The position numbers and the translations under genes were made by a program. The notes below the pieces were generated by a model. That model was not told the DNA's origin. It did not search any database and saw only the letters and a program-made list of their open reading frames with translations. A DNA stretch of 64,000 bases. It comes from Calliopsis andreniformis (Eukaryota; Arthropoda; Insecta; Hymenoptera; Andrenidae). Each line of letters opens with the position of its first letter. Within the stretch, counting starts at the first letter, position 1. Below, in pieces: positions 50,685 to 62,426 of this stretch. The stretch covers positions 12,218,157 through 12,282,156 of the forward strand of contig NW_027480429.1 in NCBI RefSeq assembly GCF_051401765.1. Direction: 5' to 3'.

Positions 50685-53600
50685 CAACAGATCGAATAGT
50701 TAGGGCCATAGCAGTCAACGCCCGAAGCATAAAATACAATATAAATACAACAGCTTTTCCATCGTATAAAACGGATAATTGCAACCAGTATGAAAGTTAA
50801 CGTCATTTCTACCTTCCGCGCAACATAGGCTTCACCCTTGGGCGTTGCACCAACAGATTGAATAGTTAGGGCCTTAGAAGTCAACGCCCGAAGCATAAAA
50901 TACAAAATAAATAGAACAGTTTTTCCATCGTATAAAACGAATAATTGCAACCAGTGTGAAGCTAATGGTCATTTCTACGTTCCGGGCAACTTAGGCGTCA
51001 CCCTAGGGCGTTGCTCCACCACATCTAATAGCAACGGCCTTACAAGTCAGCCCCAGATGAATAAAATACATAAAAGATGCCACAGCTTTTCCATCGTCTA
51101 AAACGAATAATTGCAACCAGTGTGAAAGTTATGGTCATTTCTACGTTCCGGGCAACATAGGCTTCACTCTAGGGCGTTGCGCCACCAGATCGAATAGTTA
51201 GGGCCTTAGAAGTCAACGCCAGAAGCATAAAATACGATATAAATACAACAGCTTTTCCATCGTATAAAACGAATAATTGCAACCAGTGTGGAAGTTATGG
51301 TCATTTCTACGTTCCGGGCAACCTAGGCTTCACTCTAGGGCGTTGCTCCACCGGATCGAATGGTTAGGGCCTTAGAACTCAACGCCAGTAGCATAAAATA
51401 CAAAATAAATAAAACAGTTTTTCCATCGTATAAAACGAATAATTACAACCAGTATAAAAGTTAACGTCATTTCTACTTTCCGGGCAACATAGGCTTCACC
51501 CTTGGGCGTTGCACCAACAGATTGAATAGTTAGGGCCTTAGAAGTCAACGCCCGAAGCATAAAATACAAAATAAATAGAACAGTTTTTCCATCGTATAAA
51601 ACGAATAATTGCTACCGGTGTGAAAGCTATGGTCATTTCTCCGTTCCGGGCAACCTAGGCTTCACTCTAGGGCGTTGCTTCACCAGATCGAATAGTTAGG
51701 GCCTTAGAAGTCAACGCCAGAAGCATAAAATACAGAATAAATAAAACAGTTTTTCCATCGTATAAAACGAATAATTGCAACCAGTGTGGAAGTTATGGTC
51801 ATTTCTACGTTCCGGGCAACCTAGGCTGCACTCTAAGGCGTTGCTCGACCAGATCGAATAGCTAGGACCCTAGAAGTCAACGCCTGAAGTATAAAATACA
51901 ATAAAAATGCAACTGCCTTTCCATCCTATAACAGGAATAACTGCAACCCGTGTGAAAGTGATGGTCATTTCTACGTTCCAGGCAACCTGGGATTCACCCT
52001 AGGGCGTTGTTCCACCAGATGGAATAGTTAGGGCCTAAGAAGTCAACGCCAGAAGCATAAAACACTATATAAATACAACAGCTTTTCCAACATATAAAAC
52101 GGATAATTGCAACCAGGATGAAAGTTATGGTCATTTCTACTTTCCGGGCAACCTAGGTTTCACACTGGGGCGTTGCTCCAACAGATTGAATAGTTAGGGC
52201 CTTAGAAGCCAATGCCCGAAGCATAAAATACAATATAAATACAACAGTTTTTCCATCGTATAAAACGAATAATTGCAACCAGTATGAAGGTTAACGTCAT
52301 TTCTACTTTCCGGGCAACCTAGGCTTCACCCTAGGGCGTTGCACCAACAGATTGAATAGTTAGGGCCTTAGAAGTCAACGCCCGAAGCATAAAATACAAG
52401 ATAAACAGAACAGTTTTTCCATCGTATAAAACGAATAATTGCTACCGGTGTGAAAGTTATGGTGATTTCTCCGTTCCGGGCAGCCTAGGCTTCACTCTAG
52501 GGCATTGCTCCACCAGATCGAATAGTTCGGGCCTTAGAAGTCAACGCCAGAAGCATAAAATACGATATAAATACAACAGTTTTTCCATCGTATAAAAGGA
52601 ATGATAGTAACCAGTGTGAAAGTTATGGTCATTTCTACGTTCCGGGCAACATAGGCTTCACCTTGGGCGTTGCACCAACAGATTTAATAGTTAGGGCCTT
52701 AGAAGTCAACGCCCGAAGCATGAAATACAAAATAAATAGAACAGCTTTTCCATCGTATAAATCGGATAATTGCAACCAGTATGAAAGTTAACGTCATTTC
52801 TACTTTCCGGGCAACATAGGCTTCACCCTTGGGCGTTGCACCAACAGATTGAATAGTTAGGGCCTTAGCAATCAACGCCCGAAGCATAAAATACAAAATA
52901 AATAGAACAGTTTTTCCTTCGTATAAAAAGAATAATTGCTACCGGTGTGAAAGTTATGGTCATTTCTCCGTTCCGGGCAACCTAGGCTTCACTCTAGGGC
53001 GTTGCTCCACCGGATCGAATGGTTAGGGCCTTAGAAGTCAACGCCAGTAGCATAAAATACAAAATAAATAAAACAGTTTTTCCATCGTATAAAACGAATA
53101 ATTGCTACCAGTGTGAAAGTTATGGTCATTTCTACGTTACGCGCATCCTAGGCTTCACCCGAGGGCGTTGCTCCACCAGATCGAATAGTTAGGGCCTTAG
53201 AAGTCAACGCCCGAAGCATAAAATGCAAAATAAATAAAACAGGTTTTCCATCGTATAAAACGAATAATTGCAACCAGTATGAAAGTTAACGTCATTTCTA
53301 CTTTCGGGGCAACATAGGCTTCACCCTTGGGCGTTGCACCAACAGATTGAATAGTTAGGCCCTTAGAAGTCAACGCCAGAAGCATAAAATACGATATAAA
53401 TAGAATAGCTTTTCCATCCTATAAAACGAATAATTGCAACCAGTGTGGAAGTTATGGTCATGTCTACGTTCCGGGCAACCTAGGCTTCACTCTAGGGCGT
53501 TGCTCGACGAGATCGAATAGCTAGGGCCTTAGAAGTCAACGCCTGAAGTATAAAATACAATAAAAATACAACAGCCTTTCCATCCTATAACAGGAATAAT

Positions 53601-54833
53601 TGCAACCCGTGTGAAAGGGATGGTCATTTCTACGTTCCAGGCAACCTAGGCTTCACCCTAGGGCGTTGTTCCACCAGATGGAATAGTTAGGGCCTAAGAA
53701 GTCAACGCCAGAAGCATAAAACACTATATAAATACAACAGCTTTTCCAACATATAAAACGGATAATTGCAACCAGGATGAAAGTTATGGTCATTTCTACT
53801 TTCCGGGCAACCTAGGTTTCACACTGGGGCGTTGCTCCAACAGATTGAATAGTTAGGGCCTTAGAAGCCAATGCCCGAAGCATAAAATACAATATAAATA
53901 CAACAGTTTTTCCATCGTATAAAACGAATAATTGCAACCAGTATGAAGGTTAACGTCATTTCTACTTTCCGGGCAACCTAGGCTTCACCCTAGGGCGTTG
54001 CACCAACAGATTGAATAGTTAGGGCCTTAGAAGTCAACGCCCGAAGCATAAAATACAAGATAAACAGAACAGTTTTTCCATCGTATAAAACGAATAATTG
54101 CTACCGGTGTGAAAGTTATGGTGATTTCTCCGTTCCGGGCAGCCTAGGCTTCACTCTAGGGCATTGCTCCACCAGATCGAATAGTTCGGGCCTTAGAAGT
54201 CAACGCCAGAAGCATAAAATACGATATAAATACAACAGTTTTTCCATCGTATAAAAGGAATGATAGTAACCAGTGTGAAAGTTATGGTCATTTCTACGTT
54301 CCGGGCAACATAGGCTTCACCTTGGGCGTTGCACCAACAGATTTAATAGTTAGGGCCTTAGAAGTCAACGCCCGAAGCATGAAATACAAAATAAATAGAA
54401 CAGCTTTTCCATCGTATAAATCGGATAATTGCAACCAGTATGAAAGTTAACGTCATTTCTACTTTCCGGGCAACATAGGCTTCACCCTTGGGCGTTGCAC
54501 CAACAGATTGAATAGTTAGGGCCTTAGCAATCAACGCCCGAAGCATAAAATACAAAATAAATAGAACAGTTTTTCCTTCGTATAAAAAGAATAATTGCTA
54601 CCGGTGTGAAAGTTATGGTCATTTCTCCGTTCCGGGCAACCTAGGCTTCACTCTAGGGCGTTGCTCCACCGGATCGAATGGTTAGGGCCTTAGAAGTCAA
54701 CGCCAGTAGCATAAAATACAAAATAAATAAAACAGTTTTTCCATCGTATAAAACGAATAATTGCTACCAGTGTGAAAGTTATGGTCATTTCTACGTTACG
54801 CGCATCCTAGGCTTCACCCGAGGGCGTTGCTCC
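50685..54833 (+). repeat. Higher-order block Y, first copy (partner 54833-59466)
   Basis: 50700-51340 matches 54848-55488 at offset 4148. From about 51430 to 54820 the partner lies at offset 4646, so the second copy holds about 498 bp (3 monomers) more, at about 55489-55990. Marks are ACAAGTCAGCCCC, GCTGCACTCTAAGG, CAACCTGGGATTC, AAAAGGAATGATAGTAACC and TAAATCGGATAATTG. The match is broken once, at 53740-53900 against 58386-58546, where a monomer of another subtype but equal length sits in each copy. Confidence 0.88.
52000..54833 (+). repeat. 10-monomer tandem duplication inside Y copy 1 (spacing 1659 bp)
   Basis: 52000-53174 matches 53659-54833 at spacing 1659 (10 x 166 minus 1, owing to the 165-bp CACCTTGGG unit). 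AAAAGGAATGATAGTAACC is at about 52586 and 54245. The left edge lies at CAACCTGGGATTC (about 51985) against CAACCTAGGCTTC (about 53644). The right edge lies at CTCCACCAG (53172) against CTCCAACAG (54831). Between them, 53175-53658 holds three monomers seen once in this copy. Confidence 0.88.
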
Positions 54834-57800
54834 AACAGATCGAATAGTTAGGGCCATAGCAGTCAACGCCCGAAGCATAAAATACAATATAAATACAACA
54901 GCTTTTCCATCGTATAAAACGGATAATTGCAACCAGTATGAAAGTTAACGTCATTTCTACCTTCCGCGCAACATAGGCTTCACCCTTGGGCGTTGCACCA
55001 ACAGATTGAATTGTTAGGGCCTTAGAAGTCAACGCCCGAAGCATAAAATACAAAATAAATAGAACAGTTTTTCCATCGTATAAAACGAATAATTGCAACC
55101 AGTGTGAAGCTAATGGTCATTTCTACGTTCCGGGCAACTTAGGCGTCACCCTAGGGCGTTGCTCCACTACATCTAATAGCAACGGCCTTACAAGTCAGCC
55201 CCAGATGAATAAAATACATAAAAGATGCCACAGCTTTTCCATCGTCTAAAACGAATAATTGCAACCAGTGTGAAAGTTATGGTCATTTCTACGTTCCGGG
55301 CAACATAGGCTTCACTCTAGGGCGTTGCGCCACCAGATCGAATAGTTAGGGCCTTAGAAGTCAACGCCAGAAGCATAAAATACGATATAAATACAACAGC
55401 TTTTCCATCGTATAAAACGAATAATTGCAACCAGTGTGGAAGTTATGGTCATTTCTACGTTCCGGGCAACCTAGGCTTCACTCTAGGGCGTTGTTCCACC
55501 AGATGGAATAGTTAGGGCCTAAGAAGTCAACGCCAGAAGCATAAAACACTATATGAATACAACAGTTATTCCATCATATAAAACGAATGATAGCAACCAG
55601 GATGAAAGTTATTGTCATTTCTACTTTCCGGGCAACCTAGGCTTCACCCTAGGGCGTTGCTCCAACAGATTGAATAGCTAGGGCCTTAGAAGTCAATGCC
55701 CGAAGCTTAAAATACAATAAAGATGCAACTGTCTTTCCATCCTATAACAGGAATAACTGCAACCCGTGTGAAAGTGATGGTCATTTCTACGTTCCAGGCA
55801 ACCTAGGATTCACCCTAGGGCGTTGTTCCACCAGATGGAATAGTTAGGGCCTAAGAAGTCAACGCCAGAAGCATAAAGCACTATATAACTACAACAGCTT
55901 TTCCAATATATAAAACGGATAATTGCAACCAGGATGAAAGTTATGGTCATTTCTACGTTCCGGGCAACCTAGGCTTCACTCTAGGGCGTTATGCCACCAG
56001 ATCGAATAGTTAGGGCCTTAGAAGTCAACGCCCGAAGCATAAAATACAAAATAAATAAAACCGTTTTTCCATCGTATAAAACGAATAATTGCAACCAGTA
56101 TGATAGTTAACGTCATTTCTACTTTCCGGGCAACATAGGCTTCACCCTTGGGCGTTGCACCAACAGATTGAATAGTTAGGGCCTTAGAAGTCAACGCCCG
56201 AAGCATAAAATACAAAATAAATAGAACAGTTTTTCCATCGTATAAAACGAATAATTGCTACCGGTGTGAAAGCTATGGTCATTTCTCCGTTCCGGGCAAC
56301 CTAGGCTTCACTCTAGGGCGTTGCTTCACCAGATCGAATAGTTAGGGCCTTAGAAGTCAACGCCAGAAGCATAAAATACAGAATAAATAAAACAGTTTTT
56401 CCATCGTATAAAACGAATAATTGCAACCAGTGTGGAAGTTATGGTCATTTCTACGTTCCGGGCAACCTAGGCTGCACTCTAAGGCGTTGCTCGACCAGAT
56501 CGAATAGCTAGGACCCTAGAAGTCAACGCCTGAAGTATAAAATACAATAAAAATGCAACTGCCTTTCCATCCTATAACAGGAATAACTGCAACCCGTGTG
56601 AAAGTGATGGTCATTTCTACGTTCCAGGCAACCTGGGATTCACCCTAGGGCGTTGTTCCACCAGATGGAATAGTTAGGGCCTAAGAAGTCAACGCCAGAA
56701 GCATAAAACCCTATATAAATACAACAGCTTTTCCAACATATAAAACGGATAATTGCAACCAGGATGAAAGTTATGGTCATTTCTACTTTCCGGGCAACCT
56801 AGGTTTCACACTGGGGCGTTGCTCCAACAGATTGAATAGTTAGGGCCTTAGAAGCCAATGCCCGAAGCATAAAATACAATATAAATACAACAGTTTTTCC
56901 ATCGTATAAAACGAATAATTGCAACCAGTATGAAGGTTAACGTCATTTCTACTTTCCGGGCAACCTAGGCTTCACCCTAGGGCGTTGCACCAACAGATTG
57001 AATAGTTAGGGCCTTAGAAGTCAACGCCCGAAGCATAAAATACAAGATAAACAGAACAGTTTTTCCATCGTATAAAACGAATAATTGCTACCGGTGTGAA
57101 AGTTATGGTGATTTCTCCGTTCCGGGCAGCCTAGGCTTCACTCTAGGGCATTGCTCCACCAGATCGAATAGTTCGGGCCTTAGAAGTCAACGCCAGAAGC
57201 ATAAAATACGATATAAATACAACAGTTTTTCCATCGTATAAAAGGAATGATAGTAACCAGTGTGAAAGTTATGGTCATTTCTACGTTCCGGGCAACATAG
57301 GCTTCACCTTGGGCGTTGCACCAACAGATTTAATAGTTAGGGCCTTAGAAGTCAACGCCCGAAGCATGAAATACAAAATAAATAGAACAGCTTTTCCATC
57401 GTATAAATCGGATAATTGCAACCAGTATGAAAGTTAACGTCATTTCTACTTTCCGGGCAACATAGGCTTCACCCTTGGGCGTTGCACCAACAGATTGAAT
57501 AGTTAGGGCCTTAGCAATCAACGCCCGAAGCATAAAATACAAAATAAATAGAACAGTTTTTCCTTCGTATAAAAAGAATAATTGCTACCGGTGTGAAAGT
57601 TATGGTCATTTCTCCGTTCCGGGCAACCTAGGCTTCACTCTAGGGCGTTGCTCCACCGGATCGAATGGTTAGGGCCTTAGAAGTCAACGCCAGTAGCATA
57701 AGATACAAAATAAATAAAACAGTTTTTCCATCGTATAAAACGAATAATTGCTACCAGTGTGAAAGTTATGGTCATTTCTACGTTACGCGCATCCTAGGCT

Positions 57801-60061
57801 TCACCCGAGGGCGTTGCTCCACCAGATCGAATAGTTAGGGCCTTAGAAGTCAACGCCCGAAGCATAAAATGCAAAATAAATAAAACAGGTTTTCCATCGT
57901 ATAAAACGAATAATTGCAACCAGTATGAAAGTTAACGTCATTTCTACTTTCGGGGCAACATAGGCTTCACCCTTGGGCGTTGCACCAACAGATTGAATAG
58001 TTAGGCCCTTAGAAGTCAACGCCAGAAGCATAAAATACGATATAAATAGAATAGCTTTTCCATCCTATAAAACGAATAATTGCAACCAGTGTGGAAGTTA
58101 TGGTCACGTCTACGTTCCGGGCAACCTAGGCTTCACTCTAGGGCGTTGCTCGACGAGATCGAATAGCTAGGGCCTTAGAAGTCAACGCCTGAAGTATAAA
58201 ATACAATAAAAATACAACAGCCTTTCCATCCTATAACAGGAATAATTGCAACCCGTGTGAAAGGGATGGTCATTTCTACGTTCCAGGCAACCTAGGCTTC
58301 ACCCTAGGGCGTTGTTCCACCAGATGGAATAGTTAGGGCCTAAGAATTCAACGCCAGAAGCATAAAACACTATATAAATACAACAGTTTTTCCATCATAT
58401 AAAGCGAATAATTGCAACCAGGATGAAATTTATGGTCATTTCTACTTTCCGGGCAACCTAGGCTTCACTCTAGGGCGTTGCCCCACCAGATCGAATAGTT
58501 AGGGCCTTAGAAGTCAATGCCCAAAGCATAAAACACAAAATAAATACAACAGTTTTTCCATCGTATAAAACGAATAATTGCAACCAGTATGAAGGTTAAC
58601 GTCATTTCTACTTTCCGGGCAACCTAGGCTTCACCCTAGGGCGTTGCACCAACAGATTGAATAGTTAGGGCCTTAGAAGTCAACGCCCGAAGCATAAAAT
58701 ACAAGATAAACAGAACAGTTTTTCCATCGTATAAAACGAATAATTGCTACCGGTGTGAAAGTTATGGTGATTTCTCCGTTCCGGGCAGCCTAGGCTTCAC
58801 TCTAGGGCATTGCTCCACCAGATCGAATAGTTCGGGCCTTAGAAGTCAACGCCAGAAGCATAAAATACGATATAAATACAACAGTTTTTCCATCGTATAA
58901 AAGGAATGATAGTAACCAGTGTGAAAGTTATGGTCATTTCTACGTTCCGGGCAACATAGGCTTCACCTTGGGCGTTGCACCAACAGATTTAATAGTTAGG
59001 GCCTTAGAAGTCAACGCCCGAAGCATGAAATACAAAATAAATAGAACAGCTTTTCCATCGTATAAATCGGATAATTGCAACCAGTATGAAAGTTAACGTC
59101 ATTTCTACTTTCCGGGCAACATAGGCTTCACCCTTGGGCGTTGCACCAACAGATTGAATAGTTAGGGCCTTAGCAATCAACGCCCGAAGCATAAAATACA
59201 AAATAAATAGAACAGTTTTTCCTTCGTATAAAAAGAATAATTGCTACCGGTGTGAAAGTTATGGTCATTTCTCCGTTCCGGGCAACCTAGGCTTCACTCT
59301 AGGGCGTTGCTCCACCGGATCGAATGGTTAGGGCCTTAGAAGTCAACGCCAGTAGCATAAAATACAAAATAAATAAAACAGTTTTTCCATCGTATAAAAC
59401 GAATAATTGCTACCAGTGTGAAAGTTATGGTCATTTCTACGTTACGCGCATCCTAGGCTTCACCCGAGGGCGTTGCTCCACCAGATCGAATAGTTAGGGC
59501 CTTAGAAGTCAACGCCCGAAGCATAAAATGCAAAATAAATAAAACAGGTTTTCCATCGTATAAAACGAATAATTGCAACCAGTATGAAAGTTAACGTCAT
59601 TTCTACTTTCGGGGCAACATAGGCTTCACCCTTGGGCGTTGCACCAACAGATTGAATAGTTAGGCCCTTAGAAGTCAACGCCAGAAGCATAAAATACGAT
59701 ATAAATAGAATAGCTTTTCCATCCTATAAAACGAATAATTGCAACCAGTGTGGAAGTTATGGTCATGTCTACGTTCCGGGCAACCTAGGCTTCACTCTAG
59801 GGCGTTGCTCGACGAGATCGAATAGCTAGGGCCTTAGAAGTCAACGCCTGAAGTATAAAATACAATAAAAATACAACAGCCTTTCCATCCTATAACAGGA
59901 ATAATTGCAACCCGTGTGAAAGGGATGGTCATTTCTACGTTCCAGGCAACCTAGGCTTCACCCTAGGGCGTTGTTCCACCAGATGGAATAGTTAGGGCCT
60001 AAGAATTCAACGCCAGAAGCATAAAACACTATATAAATACAACAGTTTTTCCATCATATAA
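54834..60061 (+). repeat. Higher-order block Y, second copy
   Basis: This is the partner of 50685-54833, at offset 4148 and then 4646. The extra monomers at about 55489-55990 carry CTATATGAATACAACAG with GTTATTCC, as at 46590, and GGGCGTTATGCC, so they belong to the 46.5-47.0 kb module. Small differences between copies were noticed, e.g. AAACCCTATA (56707) against AAACACTATA and CATAAGATAC (57698) against CATAAAATAC. Confidence 0.86.
56888..60061 (+). repeat. 10-monomer tandem duplication inside Y copy 2 (spacing 1659 bp)
   Basis: 56888-58402 matches 58547-60061 at spacing 1659. The right edge is where CATATAAAGCG (58403) faces CATATAAAACG (60062). The intervening monomer 58403-58546 has GAAATTTATGG and GCCCAAAGCATAAAACAC, as at 18400-18540. 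The period equals that in Y copy 1 but the junction lies elsewhere. Confidence 0.88.
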
Positions 60062-61089
60062 AACGAATAATTGCAACCAGTGTAAAAGTTATGGTCATTT
60101 CTACTTTCCGGGCAACATAGGCTTCACCCTTGGGCGTTGCACCAACAGATTGAATAGTTAGGCCCTTAGAAGTCAACGCCAGAAGCATAAAATACGATAT
60201 AAATAGAACAGCTTTTCCATCGTATAAAACGAATAATTGCAACCAGTGTGAAGGTAATGGTCATTTCTACGTTCCAGGCAACTTAGGCGTCACCCTAGGG
60301 CGTTGCTCCACCACATCTAATAGCAACGGCCTTAGAAGTCAGCCCCAGATGAATAAAATACATAAAAGATGCCACAGCTTTTCCATCGTATAAAACGAAT
60401 TATTGCAACCAGTGTGAAAGTTATGGTCATTTCTACGTTCCGGGCAACATAGGCTTCACTCTAGGGCGTTGTTCCACCAGATGGAATAGTTAGGGCCTAA
60501 GAAGTCAACGCCAGAAGCATAAAACACTATATAAATACAACAGTTTTTCCATCATATAAAACGAATGATAGCAACCAGTGTGAAAGTTATGGTCATTTCT
60601 ACGTTCCGGGCAACCTAGGCTTCACCCTAGGGCGTTGCACGAACAGATTGAATAGTTAGGGCCTTAGAAGTCAACGCCAGAAGCATAAAATACGATATAA
60701 ATAGAACAGCTTTTCCATCGTATAAAACGAATAATTGCTACCGGTGTGAAATTTATGGTAATTTCTCCGTTCCGGGCAACCTAGGCTTCACTCTAGGGCC
60801 TTGCTCCACCAGATGGAATAGTTAGGGCCTAAGAGTTCAACGCCAGAATCATGAAATACGATATAAATACAACAGCATTTCCATCGTATAAGACGAATAA
60901 TTGCAACCAGGATGAAAGTTATTGTCATTTCTACTTTCCGGGCAACCTAGGCATCACCCTAGGGCGTTGCGCCACCAGATCGAATAGTTAGGGCCTTAGA
61001 AGTCAACGCCCGAAGCATAAAATACAAAATAAATAAAACCGTTTTTCCATCGTATAAAACGAATAATTGCAACCAGTATGATAGTTAAC
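60062..61089 (+). repeat. Mosaic of three shared pieces
   Basis: 60062-60468 matches 62883-63289 (offset 2821) and 23209-23616. 60623-60862 matches 25431-25670. About 60880-61089 resembles 4620-4815, with GGATGAAAGTTATTGTC, CCTAGGCATCACCC and GTATGATAGTTAACG. Only satellite is present. Confidence 0.8.
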
Positions 61090-62426
61090 GTCATTTCTAC
61101 CTTCCGGGCAACATAGGCTTCACCTTGGGCGTTGCACCAACAGATTTAATAATTAGGGCCTTAGAAGTCAACGCCCGAAGCATGAAATACAAAATAAATA
61201 GAACAGTTTTTCCATCGTATAAAACGAATAATTGCAACCAGTGTGAAGGTAATGGTCATTTCTGCGTTCCGGGGAACTTAGGCGTCACCCTAGGTCGTTG
61301 CTCCACCACATCTAATAGCAACGGCCTTAGAAGTCAACCCCAGATGAATAAAATACATAAAGGATGCCACAGCTTTTCCATCGTATAAAACTAATAATTG
61401 CAACCAGTGTGAAAGTTATGGTCATTTCTACGTTCCGGGCAACCTAGGCTTCACTCTAGGGCGTTGCGCCACCAGATCGAATAGCTAGGGCCTTAGAAGT
61501 CAACGCCAGAAGCATAAAATACGATATAAATACAACAGTTTTTCCATCGTATAAAACGAATAATTGCTACCAGTGTGAAAGTTATGGTCATTTCTACGTT
61601 ACGCGCAACCTAGGCTTCACCCGAGGGCGTTGATCCACCAGATGGAATAGTTAGGGCCTAAGAGTTCAACGCCAGAATCATAAAATACGATATAAATACA
61701 ACAGCTTTTCCATCGCATAAAACGAATAATTGCAACCAGTGTGGAAGTTATGGTCATTTCTACGTTCCGGACAACCTAGGCTTCACTCTAGGGCGTTGTT
61801 CCACCAGATGCAATAGTTAGGGCCTAAGAAGTCAACGCCAGAAGCATAAAACACTATATAAATACCACAGTTTTTCCATCATATAAAACGAATAATTGCA
61901 ACCAGGATGAAAGTTATTGTCATTTCTACTTTCCGGGCAACCTAGGCTTCACCCTAGGGCGTTGCTCCAACAGATTGAGTAGCTAGGGCCTTAGAAGTCA
62001 ATGCCCGAAGCATAAAATACAATATAAATACAACAGTTTTTCCATCGTATAAAACGAATAATTGAAACCAGTATGAAAGTTAACGTCATTTCTACTTTCC
62101 GGGCTACCTAGGTTTCACCCTAGAGCGTTGCACCAACAGATTGAATAGTTAGGACCTTAGAAGCCAACGCCAGAAGCATAAAGTACAATAAAGATGCAAA
62201 AGTTTTTCCATCGTATAACAGGAATAACTGCAAACAGTGTGAAAGTTATGGTCATTTCTACGTTCCGGGCAACCTCGGCTTCACTCTAGGGCGTTGCGGC
62301 ACCAGATCGAATAGTTAGGGCCTTAGAAATCAACGCCCGAAGCATAAAATACAAAATAAATAATACAGTTTTTCCATCGTATAAAACGAATAATTGCAAC
62401 CAGTGTGGAAGTTATGGTCATTTCTA
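61090..62426 (+). repeat. Third copy of the 26229-27565 block
   Basis: The offset is 34861 (210 monomers plus 1). Shared marks are GATTTAATAATTAGGG, CGGGGAACTTAGG, ACATAAAGGATGCC, ATACCACAGTTTTTCC (27001 and 61862) and GGCTACCTAGGTTTC. One difference noticed is CATTTCTGCGTTCC (near 61263) against CATTTCTACGTTCC. It breaks at 62427, where CTACTTTCGGGG faces CTACGTTCCGGG. Confidence 0.87.
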
